Assembly: GCF_002362255.1 (NCBI RefSeq) | Contig: NZ_LPVV01000012.1 | Coordinates: 1-64,000 of the forward strand | DNA: 64,000 bases | Origin: Microbacterium sp. SZ1 | GTDB taxonomy: Bacteria > Actinomycetota > Actinomycetes > Actinomycetales > Microbacteriaceae | Reading direction: 5' to 3' | In this document: one piece after another, positions 26,013-38,203 of the stretch | Numbering within the stretch: the first letter of the stretch is position 1 | Layout: each line of letters opens with the position of its first letter | Program-made: the position numbers and the translations under genes | Notes under the pieces: model-generated | What the model was told of the DNA's origin: nothing | Seen by the model: the letters and a program-made list of their open reading frames with translations, nothing else | The model's database searches: none

Positions 26013-26810
26013 CTATTGGGAGATGTCCGAATCCGTGGAGGAGAGGTCGTCGTCGACCTGAACGATGACGAGCGTCACGTTGTCGCGTCCGCCGTTCTCC
26101 AGGGCAGCGTTCAGCATCGCATCGACGGCCGCGGCAGGGTCGGCGTTCTCCCGCAGGAAGTGCTGGATGCCGTAATCCGTGAGCTCCTTCGTGAGGCCAT
26201 CCGAGCAGATCACGAAGCGGTCGCCGGCGCGGACGTCCAGCGTGACGTAGTCGGGCGGTGTCAGCTCGCTCGCGCCCACCGCTCGAGTGATGACGTTGCT
26301 GTAGGGATGCCCTTCGGCCTCCTCGGGGCTGATCTTCCCCGCGGCGATGAGCTCCTGGACGACCGAGTGGTCGGTCGTCACCTGGATCAGGCGATCGTCG
26401 CGAAGCAGGTAGACGCGCGAGTCACCGATGTTCAGTGCGACCCAGCGCGGCTGCTCGTCGTCGAGCTCCAGGAAGACGCCGGTCAGCGTCGTCCCCGTCC
26501 CCTCATCCGTGGCCTCGGGGTGATCAGCGATATCGCCGACTGCGAGCGCCAGCGCCCGCTCGATCTCGTCGCGCTGCACGAGACCCGCGGTCACCATCGC
26601 CTCGAGTCGCTTGATGGTGCTCTGGCTCGCGATCTCGCCGCCCGCGTGCCCACCCATGCCGTCGGCGACGATGAAGAGCGGGTACTCCGCGAAGAACGCG
26701 TCCTGATTCGTCTCGCGGCGGCGTCCCACATCGGTGACGCCGGCCCACGACACCACCAGAGGGTGCCGCGAAACAGTGACGCTCTGCGTCTTCGTCGTCG
26801 TCTCAGCCAC
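26013..26810 (-). CDS. PP2C-family serine/threonine phosphatase
   Basis: 265-residue manganese/magnesium-dependent protein phosphatase. All family blocks are visible: GVTDVGRRRETNQDAFF at the N-terminus, VADGMGGHAGGEIAS, GTTLTG, NIGDSRVYLLRDDRLIQVTTDHS, CSDGLTKEL and GGRDNVTLVIV at the C-terminus. There is no membrane anchor, unlike PstP of mycobacteria. The start is GTG at 26810, with GGAGG seven bases upstream; longer upstream reading adds non-conserved sequence. It precedes the EccC-like gene by about 58 bases on the same strand, so the two may be co-transcribed. No kinase or FHA gene is adjacent. Confidence 0.93.
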   Translation of the reverse strand: MAETTTKTQSVTVSRHPLVVSWAGVTDVGRRRETNQDAFFAEYPLFIVADGMGGHAGGEIASQSTIKRLEAMVTAGLVQRDEIERALALAVGDIADHPEATDEGTGTTLTGVFLELDDEQPRWVALNIGDSRVYLLRDDRLIQVTTDHSVVQELIAAGKISPEEAEGHPYSNVITRAVGASELTPPDYVTLDVRAGDRFVICSDGLTKELTDYGIQHFLRENADPAAAVDAMLNAALENGGRDNVTLVIVQVDDDLSSTDSDISQ

Positions 26811-26988
26811 TCGTCGCCTCCGAAATGCCTCTGAGTCGGGCCGCCCCAGGGTACTCACACATCGTAGTGGACGCGGCGACGCGCGCATGTGCGCCCCCGT
26901 ATCCTCCGGAAGCACCGACACGGCGCTGGAACGTGAGCATGCCTCCACGCTATCGTCTCCCTCCGACCATCAGGCCCCGGGAACGCGA

Positions 26989-27018
26989 AAGAGCCTCCGA
27001 CCGGAGTCGGAGGCTCTT
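26989..27018 (-). terminator. Terminator of the DUF5684-like gene
   Basis: GAGCCTCCGAC (26991-27001) pairs perfectly with GTCGGAGGCTC (27006-27016) around CGGA, extended by AA/TT. On the minus strand the stem is followed by a short T-run. It lies 20 bases beyond the stop codon at 27038. Confidence 0.85.
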
Positions 27019-27037
27019 CGTGCACTGCGACGCCGGA

Positions 27038-27835
27038 TCAGGCCGGCGGCGGAGTGGGGTTCGTGGGCGGCGCGGGAGGCGCAGCGGGCGGAGCGGTCGG
27101 CGGCGCCGGTGGCACCTGCGGCGCAGCGGGCGGAGCCGACGGCGCTGCGGGCGGCACGTCAGGGTTCGACGGGGCCGCGGGAGGCGCGTAGCCGGGCTGC
27201 GCGGGCGGGGTGTAGCCGGGCTGCTGCGGCGGGGCGTAGCCCTGCTGCGGCTGACCGTATCCCTGCTGGGGCTGACCGTAACCCTGCTGCGGCTGGCCGT
27301 ATCCCTGCTGCGGCTGACCGTATCCGGGACCCGCGACCGCGCTCGGCTGCGTGGGGACACCGTCCCAGACCGTCCTGTCGGCGAAGAAGCCGTTGCCGGC
27401 CCACGGCGCCGGAGCGATGTTCGGGTTCCAGCGCGACTTGTCGAACGCGTTGATGCCCAACCACACGATGCCGAGCAGCACCCAGAGGATCACCCAGACG
27501 GCGTCCTTCTGCAGCTTGAGGCCGATGCGCCAGGCCGCGAGTGCCAGGACCACGGCGAGAGCGATACCCGTGAGGAAGTTGAGGTACGGGATCAGCGAGA
27601 GTCCGATGGCGATGAGCACCACCCACGGCGACAGGTCTCCGAGCTTCGCGAAGACCATGTAGTTGTACACCGGCACCCAGGCGCGCCACTTGCCCTGCAC
27701 GCCGGCCTTGTCGAAGATCTTCATGAGGAAGAAGGCGACGAGGACATAACCCACGATCGCGATGAGGAAGCCTACGAGCGCCAAGATGCCGAAGACGGCG
27801 GCGGCACCGGGCCCGTAATAGTAATCGTCGTACAT
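27038..27835 (-). CDS. DUF5684-like membrane protein with Gly/Tyr/Gln-rich repeat tail
   Basis: 265-residue protein. The N-terminal ~145 residues hold four hydrophobic segments with KAGVQGKWRAWVPVYNYMVFAKLGDLSPW between them, the pattern of the DUF5684 family (SPIDER/signal-peptidase-like membrane module, function unknown). After NAFDKSRWNPN comes a low-complexity tail: about four tandem GYGQPQQ heptads, then Pro/Ala-rich repeats. At DNA level this appears as 21-base repeats near 27240-27320. The start is the ATG at 27835 with GGAGGGG upstream, preferred to a longer reading. A perfect 12-bp inverted repeat lies 50-77 bases upstream. Confidence 0.75.
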   Translation of the reverse strand: MYDDYYYGPGAAAVFGILALVGFLIAIVGYVLVAFFLMKIFDKAGVQGKWRAWVPVYNYMVFAKLGDLSPWVVLIAIGLSLIPYLNFLTGIALAVVLALAAWRIGLKLQKDAVWVILWVLLGIVWLGINAFDKSRWNPNIAPAPWAGNGFFADRTVWDGVPTQPSAVAGPGYGQPQQGYGQPQQGYGQPQQGYGQPQQGYAPPQQPGYTPPAQPGYAPPAAPSNPDVPPAAPSAPPAAPQVPPAPPTAPPAAPPAPPTNPTPPPA

Positions 27836-27884
27836 TGATCCCCTCCGAAATGGGACTGATGGGGGCGCTGGCCGCGCCGCGTCA

Positions 27885-27912
27885 CCACCATATCGGTGTG
27901 CCGATATGGTGG
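27885..27912. repeat. 12-bp perfect inverted repeat between yaaA and the DUF5684-like gene
   Basis: CCACCATATCGG (27885-27896) and CCGATATGGTGG (27901-27912) are separated by TGTG. It lies in the 120-base gap upstream of the DUF5684-like start and downstream of yaaA. The AT-rich core is unusual for this genome. No T-run follows on the minus strand. It could be an operator or a weak terminator of yaaA. Confidence 0.6.
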
Positions 27913-27955
27913 GCAACGACACACGCGGGGAGAAATCCCCACGTCGCAGCGGGCG

Positions 27956-28702
27956 TCATTCCGCGACGACGAGCTCCAGGGTTCCCCGATCCGACCCGTC
28001 GCGCAGCACGACCCCTCGCGACTCCGCCCACGTCCGGAGCGCGCTCAGCGAGCGGATCCGCGGCCGATCCTCGGCGAGGCCGCGCACGAGCATGCCCTTC
28101 GACTTCTTGTTGAAGTGGTTGAGTGCCTTGCCGTGCTCGGTCACGACACGCACGTACGCCGAGTCGACCTCCGCCGGGATCGGCCCGAGCGCGGCGTACG
28201 CCTCGCTGCGCAGGTCGAGCAGGAACTCGGGCTGCTCGGCCGCGATCGCCGCGCTCGTCGCCTCGGCCCAGTGCCGCCGCAGCGGCGGGATCCCCGGAAG
28301 CGACGTCCCGGCGGCGAGTCGATAGGCGGGGATGCTGTCGAGGGCGCCGACCGGGCCGAACGGTGCCGAATGGATCCACACGTGCGATGCGAGCCAGCGC
28401 CGGGACGCCGTCGGCAGCGAGGTCGCATCGAGCGCGTCGTAGAGCACCCCGGTGTAGCGGTCGACGGCCGGCAGGGTCGGAGCGGACAACAGCTCGCGGT
28501 TGTGCGCGATCTCACCCACCTGCTTGTCGCTGAGCTTGAGGACGCGCTGCGCCTCGGCGGGATCGCCGGCGAGACGGACGAGCGCATCGGCCACCGCTCG
28601 ACGCTCGTCGTGCAGCTTCGAAAGAGAGAGCGCTCGCAGGTCGAGCGGCGCGCCGGCGCCTCCCGGACGCTTGGTCTCCGAGGGCGGGAGCAGGATCTTC
28701 AT
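27956..28702 (-). CDS. yaaA: Peroxide stress protein YaaA (DUF328)
   Basis: 248-residue member of the YaaA/DUF328 family; the Escherichia coli protein lowers intracellular free iron during hydrogen peroxide stress and binds DNA. Signatures include the N-terminal MKILLPPSETKRPGG, GVLYDALDA near residue 87, and the C-terminal HFNKKSKGMLVRGLA. GGAGG lies close to the ATG at 28702. It follows the ATP synthase operon on the same strand but is separated from atpC by a terminator-like hairpin. Confidence 0.93.
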   Translation of the reverse strand: MKILLPPSETKRPGGAGAPLDLRALSLSKLHDERRAVADALVRLAGDPAEAQRVLKLSDKQVGEIAHNRELLSAPTLPAVDRYTGVLYDALDATSLPTASRRWLASHVWIHSAPFGPVGALDSIPAYRLAAGTSLPGIPPLRRHWAEATSAAIAAEQPEFLLDLRSEAYAALGPIPAEVDSAYVRVVTEHGKALNHFNKKSKGMLVRGLAEDRPRIRSLSALRTWAESRGVVLRDGSDRGTLELVVAE

Positions 28703-28725
28703 GGCGCCTCCGCGGGCACAGACGA

Positions 28726-28761
28726 GTCCGCCCCGGCACCGATGAGGATGCCGAGGCGGAC
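28726..28761 (-). terminator. Probable terminator of the ATP synthase operon
   Basis: GTCCGCCCCGGCA (28726-28738) pairs with TGCCGAGGCGGAC (28749-28761) with one mismatch and a 10-base loop. It lies 18 bases past the atpC stop and before yaaA. Confidence 0.7.
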
Positions 28762-28778
28762 GCGTCGAGTGTTGCTGA

Positions 28779-29039
28779 TCAGGAGATGAGGGCGGCGTTG
28801 CCGGCCACGATCGTCAGGTCGTTCCCCTCCATGGAGAGGAATCCATCCTGCGCGTTGGCGAGCACCTTCGACCCATCGGTCTGGGTGATCCGGACCTGGC
28901 CCTCGGCGAGGATCGCCAGCACCGGCTCGTGGCCGGACATGAAGCCGATCTCACCCTCGACGGTCTTCGCGACCACGAGGCTCGCTTCTCCCGTCCAGAC
29001 CTCCGCGTCGGCGGAGACGAGGCTGACGTGCAGGGCCAT
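28779..29039 (-). CDS. atpC: ATP synthase F1 subunit epsilon
   Basis: 86-residue short epsilon subunit of the F1 motor, which couples the rotor to the catalytic head and can restrain ATP hydrolysis. The N-terminal beta-sandwich is seen in LHVSLVSADAEVWTGEA and GFMSGHEPVLAIL. The C-terminal helical hairpin of longer epsilons is missing, as is usual in Actinobacteria. The start ATG at 29039 lies just after the atpD stop with AGGAG inside the atpD end; this excludes eleven non-conserved upstream residues. Last gene of the operon. Confidence 0.96.
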   Translation of the reverse strand: MALHVSLVSADAEVWTGEASLVVAKTVEGEIGFMSGHEPVLAILAEGQVRITQTDGSKVLANAQDGFLSMEGNDLTIVAGNAALIS

Positions 29040-29041
29040 GG

Positions 29042-31415
<2,374 letters not shown>

Positions 31416-31434
31416 GAATCAGTTCCTCACGCGA

Positions 31435-33075
<1,641 letters not shown>

Positions 33076-33122
33076 TGTCTTCCCTTTGTATCTGGGTGCG
33101 CGGTTCCCCGCGCGAAGTCGTG

Positions 33123-33914
33123 TTAGCCGGCGAGCTTCTGGCGAAGATCGGCGAGACGGGCGGAGATGCTTCCGTCGATGACGTCATCGGCGATCTGCAC
33201 GCGCAGGCCTCCGACGACGGCGGGGTCGATGACCTCGTTGAGCGCCACGGTTCCCTCGTAGCGACGCGAGAGCGCGTCGCTCAGCCGGGTGCGCTGAGCC
33301 TCGGTGAGCGACTTCGCGGTGTAGACCGTGGCGACGACGCGGTCGCCCTGGCTGGCCACGATGCGCATAGCGCGGGACAGCAGCTGGCGCACGCGGCGCT
33401 CGCGGGGCTGGCGCACCAGCGACGAGACGATCAGCGCAGTCGGGGCGCTGGTCGCTCCGCCTGCGAGCAGACGGTCGATCAGCGAGCCCTTCGCGTCTTC
33501 TCCCCCGAGCCGGCTGCCGAGCGCGAGCTCGAGCTCCGGGTTCGCGGCCACCACGCGGGTGAAGCCGAAGAGCTCTCCCTCGATGTCGGCCTTCGGGTCG
33601 GCGAGTGCCGCGGCGCGGATGGCGAGCTCCTCGATGCCGTCCGTCAGCTCGGAGGCCGACGACCAGCGCTCGGCGACAGCCGCCTTGAGAACGCTCTGCG
33701 TGTTCTGCGAGAACCCGCCGAACACCGCTGCGACGACGTTCTGTCGCGCCACGGCCGCGGCCGCGGGGTCGGCGAGCGCGCCGCTCAGCTGGGACGACTC
33801 GGCCACGGCGCGGGCGGCTGCGAACAGCTCCTGCGCCGTGTCGAGGGTGACGTCCGTCGCTGCGGCAAGCGCCTGAGTGGATGCCGCGAGTGCCTGAGTG
33901 GTCGCGCTGCCCAT
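33123..33914 (-). CDS. atpH: ATP synthase F1 subunit delta
   Basis: 263-residue stator subunit connecting the b dimer to the top of F1. Longer than the 180-residue proteobacterial form, as usual for actinobacterial delta. The C-terminal signature [53 protein letters not shown] is split here into recognisable pieces: [21 protein letters not shown] and DDVIDGSI. Its ATG shares one base with the atpF stop (TAATG), so translation is probably coupled. Confidence 0.97.
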   Translation of the reverse strand: MGSATTQALAASTQALAAATDVTLDTAQELFAAARAVAESSQLSGALADPAAAAVARQNVVAAVFGGFSQNTQSVLKAAVAERWSSASELTDGIEELAIRAAALADPKADIEGELFGFTRVVAANPELELALGSRLGGEDAKGSLIDRLLAGGATSAPTALIVSSLVRQPRERRVRQLLSRAMRIVASQGDRVVATVYTAKSLTEAQRTRLSDALSRRYEGTVALNEVIDPAVVGGLRVQIADDVIDGSISARLADLRQKLAG

Positions 33915-34471
33915 TACTGAGCCGCCTTCTCGGATGCTTCGAGGTCGGCGAGGAAGCGGTCGACGACGGCCGTCGCGCGAGCATCGTCGGAGAGGGTCTC
34001 TCCGACCACGCCGCCGGCGAGGTCGATCGCGAGCGTGCCCACCTCGCTGCGGAGCGAGACGAGAGCGGTCTGACGCTCGGCCTCGATCTGCGAGTGCGCT
34101 GCGGCCGTGAGGCGAGCGGCCTCGGCCGCCGCCGTCTCCTTGGCTTCGGCGACGATCTTCTTGCCGTCCTCGCGGGCGGCCTCGCGGATCTCTCCGGCCT
34201 CGGTGCGAGCCTCGGCGAGCTGACGCGTGTACTCCTCGAGCGCGGCCTCAGCCTGCTTCTGAGCCTCGTCGGCCTTGGCGATGTTGCCCTCGATCGCGGC
34301 GGAGCGCTTGTCGAGCATCGCCGTGAAGCGGGGAAGGGCGACCTTCCACACCACGACGAGGATGACGATGAACCACAGGCCCGACCAGATGATGTCGTAC
34401 CACGCGGGGATCAGCGGGTTGTGCGCCGCCTCACCCTCAGCCGCGAGGTTCGTGACAAGAGCGTTCAGCAT
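33914..34471 (-). CDS. atpF: ATP synthase Fo subunit b
   Basis: 185-residue peripheral stalk subunit with a single N-terminal membrane helix (about residues 28-50, SGLWFIVILVVVWKVALP) followed by a long charged coiled coil rich in Ala, Glu and Lys. DKRSAAIEGNIAKADEAQKQAEAA is the family start of that coil. AAGGAG precedes the ATG at 34471. Its stop overlaps the atpH start. Confidence 0.97.
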   Translation of the reverse strand: MLNALVTNLAAEGEAAHNPLIPAWYDIIWSGLWFIVILVVVWKVALPRFTAMLDKRSAAIEGNIAKADEAQKQAEAALEEYTRQLAEARTEAGEIREAAREDGKKIVAEAKETAAAEAARLTAAAHSQIEAERQTALVSLRSEVGTLAIDLAGGVVGETLSDDARATAVVDRFLADLEASEKAAQ

Positions 34472-34498
34472 CCTGTCTCCTTCAGAAGTCGGTTCGGA

Positions 34499-34780
<282 letters not shown>

Positions 34781-35563
34781 TCAGTGCTCTTCTGCGACCG
34801 CGAGCTGGATGTAGACCGCGGTGAGGACGGTGAAGACGTATGCCTGCAGGACGGCCACCAGGATCTCGAAGAGGGTGAAGGCGCCGCCGAAGGCGAGGGT
34901 TCCGATACCGAGGGCGGCCCAGCCGCCCCCAGCGGTGAAGAAGAAGAACTGGGTGGCCGCGAAGCACAGCACCAGCAGCATGTGACCGACGACCATGTTC
35001 ATCAGGAGTCGGAGCATCAGCGTGACCGGACGGATGATGAACGTCGAGAGGAACTCGATCGGGGTCACGATGAAGTAGACCGGCCACGGCACGCCCGAGG
35101 GGAACAGCGCGTTCTTGAAGAAGCCGCCGGGGCTCTTCTTGATGCCGGCGTAGATGAAGGTGACGTAGCTGACCAGGGCGAGCGTCAGCGGCACGGCCGC
35201 GATGCTGGTGCCAGCGATGTTCAGGAACGGGATGATGCCCGTGATGTTCATGAACAGCGTCATGAAGAAGATCGTGGTGAGGATCGGCAGGAAGCGGTTG
35301 CCGTCCTTGCGGCCGAGCAGGTCGTGCGCGATGCCGCCGCGGACGAAGTCGAGACCCATCTCGACGACGCTCTGGAAGCGGCCGGGGACGACCTTCATAC
35401 GGCGCGTGCCGAGGACGAGCAGCAGGACGACGACGATCACCGAGAGCAGCTGCACCAGGTGGATCCGGTGCACGGGGATCCCCGCGACGGTGAAGAGGAT
35501 CTCCGGGAAGAACTCGTCGATCGAAGGTCCGTGGAACTCGCCGTCGGAGGCAAGTCGGGGCAT
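34781..35563 (-). CDS. atpB: ATP synthase Fo subunit a
   Basis: Membrane subunit forming the proton half-channels next to the c ring; about 260 residues from the ATG at 35563. The essential Arg is in LMLRLLMNMVVGHML, and the IPVHRIHLVQ start, GIIPFLNIAGTS and final HTF-like FEILVAVLQAYVFTVLTAVYIQLA are typical. The start is unclear. An in-frame CTG at 35587 has GGAG six bases before it and would give LFNLAATLMPRLAS, closer to related AtpB N-termini. Longer readings use an Arg-rich, non-conserved stretch. Confidence 0.95.
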   Translation of the reverse strand: MPRLASDGEFHGPSIDEFFPEILFTVAGIPVHRIHLVQLLSVIVVVLLLVLGTRRMKVVPGRFQSVVEMGLDFVRGGIAHDLLGRKDGNRFLPILTTIFFMTLFMNITGIIPFLNIAGTSIAAVPLTLALVSYVTFIYAGIKKSPGGFFKNALFPSGVPWPVYFIVTPIEFLSTFIIRPVTLMLRLLMNMVVGHMLLVLCFAATQFFFFTAGGGWAALGIGTLAFGGAFTLFEILVAVLQAYVFTVLTAVYIQLAVAEEH

Positions 35564-35684
35564 CAGGGTCGCAGCAAGATTAAACAGCGCGGGCTCCAGC
35601 TTCGGGGCACCGGATCGGACCGGGGCGACGATGGTCGGTGTGCTTCTGCGCAAGCGCTCGCGGGCGAGCGGCGGGCACGACTCA

Positions 35685-35690
35685 ACACTA
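35685..35690 (-). promoter_or_regulatory. Possible internal promoter (-10) ahead of atpB
   Basis: TAGTGT on the minus strand in the gap between atpI and atpB, preceded by TGA (extended-like TGATAGTGT). It would give a transcript start near 35678 and a leader of about 90 bases. No strong -35 is seen. Confidence 0.4.
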
Positions 35691-35707
35691 TCAGAATAAA
35701 GGGTGTC

Positions 35708-36283
35708 CTAAGACCGCGCGGAGTCCTCTGCAGGCCCGTCCTCGGTGCTCTCGTCCCGCACGAGGTGGTGACGGCCGGGGGCACGGTCCTCGGGCACCAC
35801 GGTCGGCAGCTCGACCCGCGGGGCCCGGTCGGCCGGGGCCTCGGTGGGGAGCGACGCGTCACTGACGTTGGGGAGCCGCATGCGGGTCAGCACGACCACG
35901 TCGATGCCCAGCGAGACGATCACGCCGGCGACGATCGACAGGAAGAACACCATCGGCTGGATCCACGGCTGACCGCTCAGCACGATCATGATCACGACGA
36001 ACAGCCCAAGCTTGAGGAGCCATCCGCCGAGCACGATCGCGAAGAAGAACTGCACGTAGAGCGGATCGCCGAACCAGCGGTTGGCGATCAGGATGCTGAG
36101 CGCCGTGATGCCGAGGAACAGCATCGCGAGCACGACGCCGAGCAGGCCGCTGACGAGGCCCTCTCCCCCGCCGACGAGGAGGCCCACGAGGCCCGCGACG
36201 ACAGCGAGCGCCACCATCGCGACAGCGGACCAGACGAGGGTCCTGCGCAGGATCGGATTGCTGGACACGGGGTTCGGGCTCAT
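35708..36283 (-). CDS. AtpI-like membrane protein upstream of the ATP synthase genes
   Basis: 191-residue protein with four predicted membrane helices in its first 130 residues (TLVWSAVAMVALAVVAGLVGLLV, then LVSGLLGVVLAMLFLGITALSI and two more), followed by a polar acidic tail (LPTEAPADRAPRVE and onwards). Position directly before atpB and the 4-helix layout match the actinobacterial AtpI/ATP synthase protein I-like group, which assists c-ring assembly in other bacteria. The ATG at 36283 shares one base with the stop of the wecA-like gene (TGATG). Confidence 0.75.
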   Translation of the reverse strand: MSPNPVSSNPILRRTLVWSAVAMVALAVVAGLVGLLVGGGEGLVSGLLGVVLAMLFLGITALSILIANRWFGDPLYVQFFFAIVLGGWLLKLGLFVVIMIVLSGQPWIQPMVFFLSIVAGVIVSLGIDVVVLTRMRLPNVSDASLPTEAPADRAPRVELPTVVPEDRAPGRHHLVRDESTEDGPAEDSARS

Positions 36284-37452
36284 CAGGACTCCAGGGAGGT
36301 CGGGTCGGGCTCGGGGGCTGTCGCCGGCTTCTTGCGACGGGAGGGCATGAGGGTGATGACGAGGCAGGCGGCGATGCCCACCACGCCGAAGGCGACGCCG
36401 GGGAGGTACTGCCCCGGCCAGTCCTCGCGAGCGCCGACATACATGAGCAGCACCGCGAACGAGATGATCGCCGTCCACGCGTAGAAGATGAGGACGGCGT
36501 CGCGGTCGCGGTGGCCGAGATCCAGCATCCGGTGATGCAGGTGCTTGCGGTCGGGCGAGAACGGGCTCTTGCCGGCGTTCATGCGTCGGAGCACGGCGAG
36601 GCCGAAGTCGAGCAGTGGCAGCAGCACCACCAGCAGCGGCAGGAGGATCGGGATGAACGCACCGAGCAGCTGCGAACGCCCCAGTCGTTCGAGGTCGAGA
36701 GCCGATGGTTCCAGCTGACCGGTGACGGCGACCGCCGAAGTGGCCATGAGAAGGCCGAGCACGAGCGCACCCGAGTCGCCCATGAAGATCTTCGCCGGAC
36801 TCCAGTTGAAGGGCAGGAACCCGATGCACGCGCCGATCAGCACCGCGGCGAGGAATGACGCGAGGTTGAAGTAGCTCGACGCTCCGGTGTCACGGGTGAG
36901 GATGTACGAGTAGGCGAAGAAGACGCCGTTCGCGATGAGGCAGACGCCGGCGACGAGACCGTCGAGTCCGTCGATGAAGTTGACGGCGTTCATGACGATC
37001 ACGATCGCGAACATCGTGATCGTGATGCTGAGCCAGCTCGAGAACACGATCAGGTCGCCGAACGGCAGGGAGAGGATCTGCAGACCACCCCCGACCGTGA
37101 TGATCCCGGCGGCGAGGAACTGCGCGCCGAGCTTGATCATCCAGTCCAGGTCCCAGAGGTCGTCGACGACGCCGATGATCGCGATGAGGAGCGCGGCGGC
37201 GAGCACCGACCACATGGTCTGCGGAGGCATCCAGATCGTCGCGAAGAACGGGTTGAACGCCGAGATGCCCATGGCGGCGGCGATGCCGAGGAAGATCGCG
37301 ACTCCCCCGAGTCGCGGCTTCGGCGTGGTGTGCACGTCGCGCTCGCGGATCGCCGGATACAGCTTGAACCGCAGGCTCACCTTCAGGACCACCCACGTGA
37401 GCGCGAACGTGATCGCGGCGGTGATGAGGACCGTGAAGAGGTACTGCTTCAC
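36283..37452 (-). CDS. WecA/MraY-family UDP-GlcNAc:undecaprenyl-phosphate transferase
   Basis: 389-residue polytopic enzyme that would start wall-polymer synthesis by transferring GlcNAc-1-P to undecaprenyl phosphate. About eleven hydrophobic segments. Conserved motifs: TPKPRLGGVAIF near residue 45, VVDDLWDLDW (about 95), the NFIDGLDGL nucleophile block, FMGDSGALVLG, and the HLHHRML motif (C-terminal third) that separates WecA-type from MraY enzymes. Located between sua5 and atpI as in most Actinobacteria, its start overlapping the sua5 stop by four bases. Confidence 0.9.
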   Translation of the reverse strand: MKQYLFTVLITAAITFALTWVVLKVSLRFKLYPAIRERDVHTTPKPRLGGVAIFLGIAAAMGISAFNPFFATIWMPPQTMWSVLAAALLIAIIGVVDDLWDLDWMIKLGAQFLAAGIITVGGGLQILSLPFGDLIVFSSWLSITITMFAIVIVMNAVNFIDGLDGLVAGVCLIANGVFFAYSYILTRDTGASSYFNLASFLAAVLIGACIGFLPFNWSPAKIFMGDSGALVLGLLMATSAVAVTGQLEPSALDLERLGRSQLLGAFIPILLPLLVVLLPLLDFGLAVLRRMNAGKSPFSPDRKHLHHRMLDLGHRDRDAVLIFYAWTAIISFAVLLMYVGAREDWPGQYLPGVAFGVVGIAACLVITLMPSRRKKPATAPEPDPTSLES

Positions 37453-38153
37453 GAATCCCCGTCCGCTTCGTCGCTCGGCGCGGGCTCGAGCAGATCGCCG
37501 AGCACCTCTTCGAGCCGCTCCCGGCTGACGGCGCCCTGGCGCAGGATCCGCGCGCGACCCGTCGCCTGCTCCATGCCGCGCGGAACGAGCGAGGTGGCGT
37601 CGACGATCGTGGAGGCGATGCCCTCGCGGCTGATGCCGTCGGCGAGGTACACCGCCACGCTGTCGCCCAGCATCCGCTCGGCGTCGTAGGCCGAGATCGC
37701 GGCGTCGCGCCCGGTGAGATTGGCGCTCGACACCGCGAGCGGTCCCGTCTCGGCGAGGAGCTCGAGAGCGACCCGGCCCTCCGGCATCCGCACGGCGACC
37801 GTTCCCTGCGTCTCTCCGAGATCCCAGACGAGAGACGGCTGCGCGGGCAGGACGATCGTGAGACCGCCGGGCCAGAACTCGTCGACGAGTCGCTGGACCG
37901 GTTCTGGCACCGACTCGGCGAGGGCGACCAGAGTGTCCTTCGCGCCGATCAGCACGGGCGGCGGCTGGTTGCGGCCCCGCCCCTTCGCGTCGAGGAGCCG
38001 CTGCACGGCGGCGGGCGAGAAGGCGTCGGCGGCAACGCCGTAGACGGTGTCTGTGGGCATGACGATGAGCTCGCCCCTGGCGATGGCCTGGCGCGCGTGA
38101 CGCATGCCGGCGAGGAGCTCGGACTCGTCGCCGCAGTCGAAGATGGTGGACAT
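37449..38153 (-). CDS. L-threonylcarbamoyladenylate synthase (Sua5/YrdC family)
   Basis: 234-residue enzyme that makes threonylcarbamoyl-AMP for the t6A tRNA modification at position 37. Visible blocks: LIVMPTDTVYGVAADAF (about residues 29-45), KGRGRNQPPPVLIG, WPGGLTIVLP, TVAVRMPEG and LAVSSANLTG. The short length indicates the YrdC/TsaC domain with only a brief C-terminal part, lacking the full Sua5 domain. A TAGAAT box nine bases upstream of the ATG, overlapping GGAAGG, may give it its own promoter inside the prmC operon. Confidence 0.93.
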   Translation of the reverse strand: MSTIFDCGDESELLAGMRHARQAIARGELIVMPTDTVYGVAADAFSPAAVQRLLDAKGRGRNQPPPVLIGAKDTLVALAESVPEPVQRLVDEFWPGGLTIVLPAQPSLVWDLGETQGTVAVRMPEGRVALELLAETGPLAVSSANLTGRDAAISAYDAERMLGDSVAVYLADGISREGIASTIVDATSLVPRGMEQATGRARILRQGAVSRERLEEVLGDLLEPAPSDEADGDS

Positions 38154-38162
38154 GACCTTCCG

Positions 38163-38168
38163 ATTCTA
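38163..38168 (-). promoter_or_regulatory. -10 box upstream of sua5
   Basis: TAGAAT on the minus strand, nine bases before the ATG at 38153. Close to consensus for this genome. It would give a very short leader. Confidence 0.45.
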
Positions 38169-38203
38169 GACGGCGGGCGCCTGTGCGACCGGTGACGACG
38201 CCG

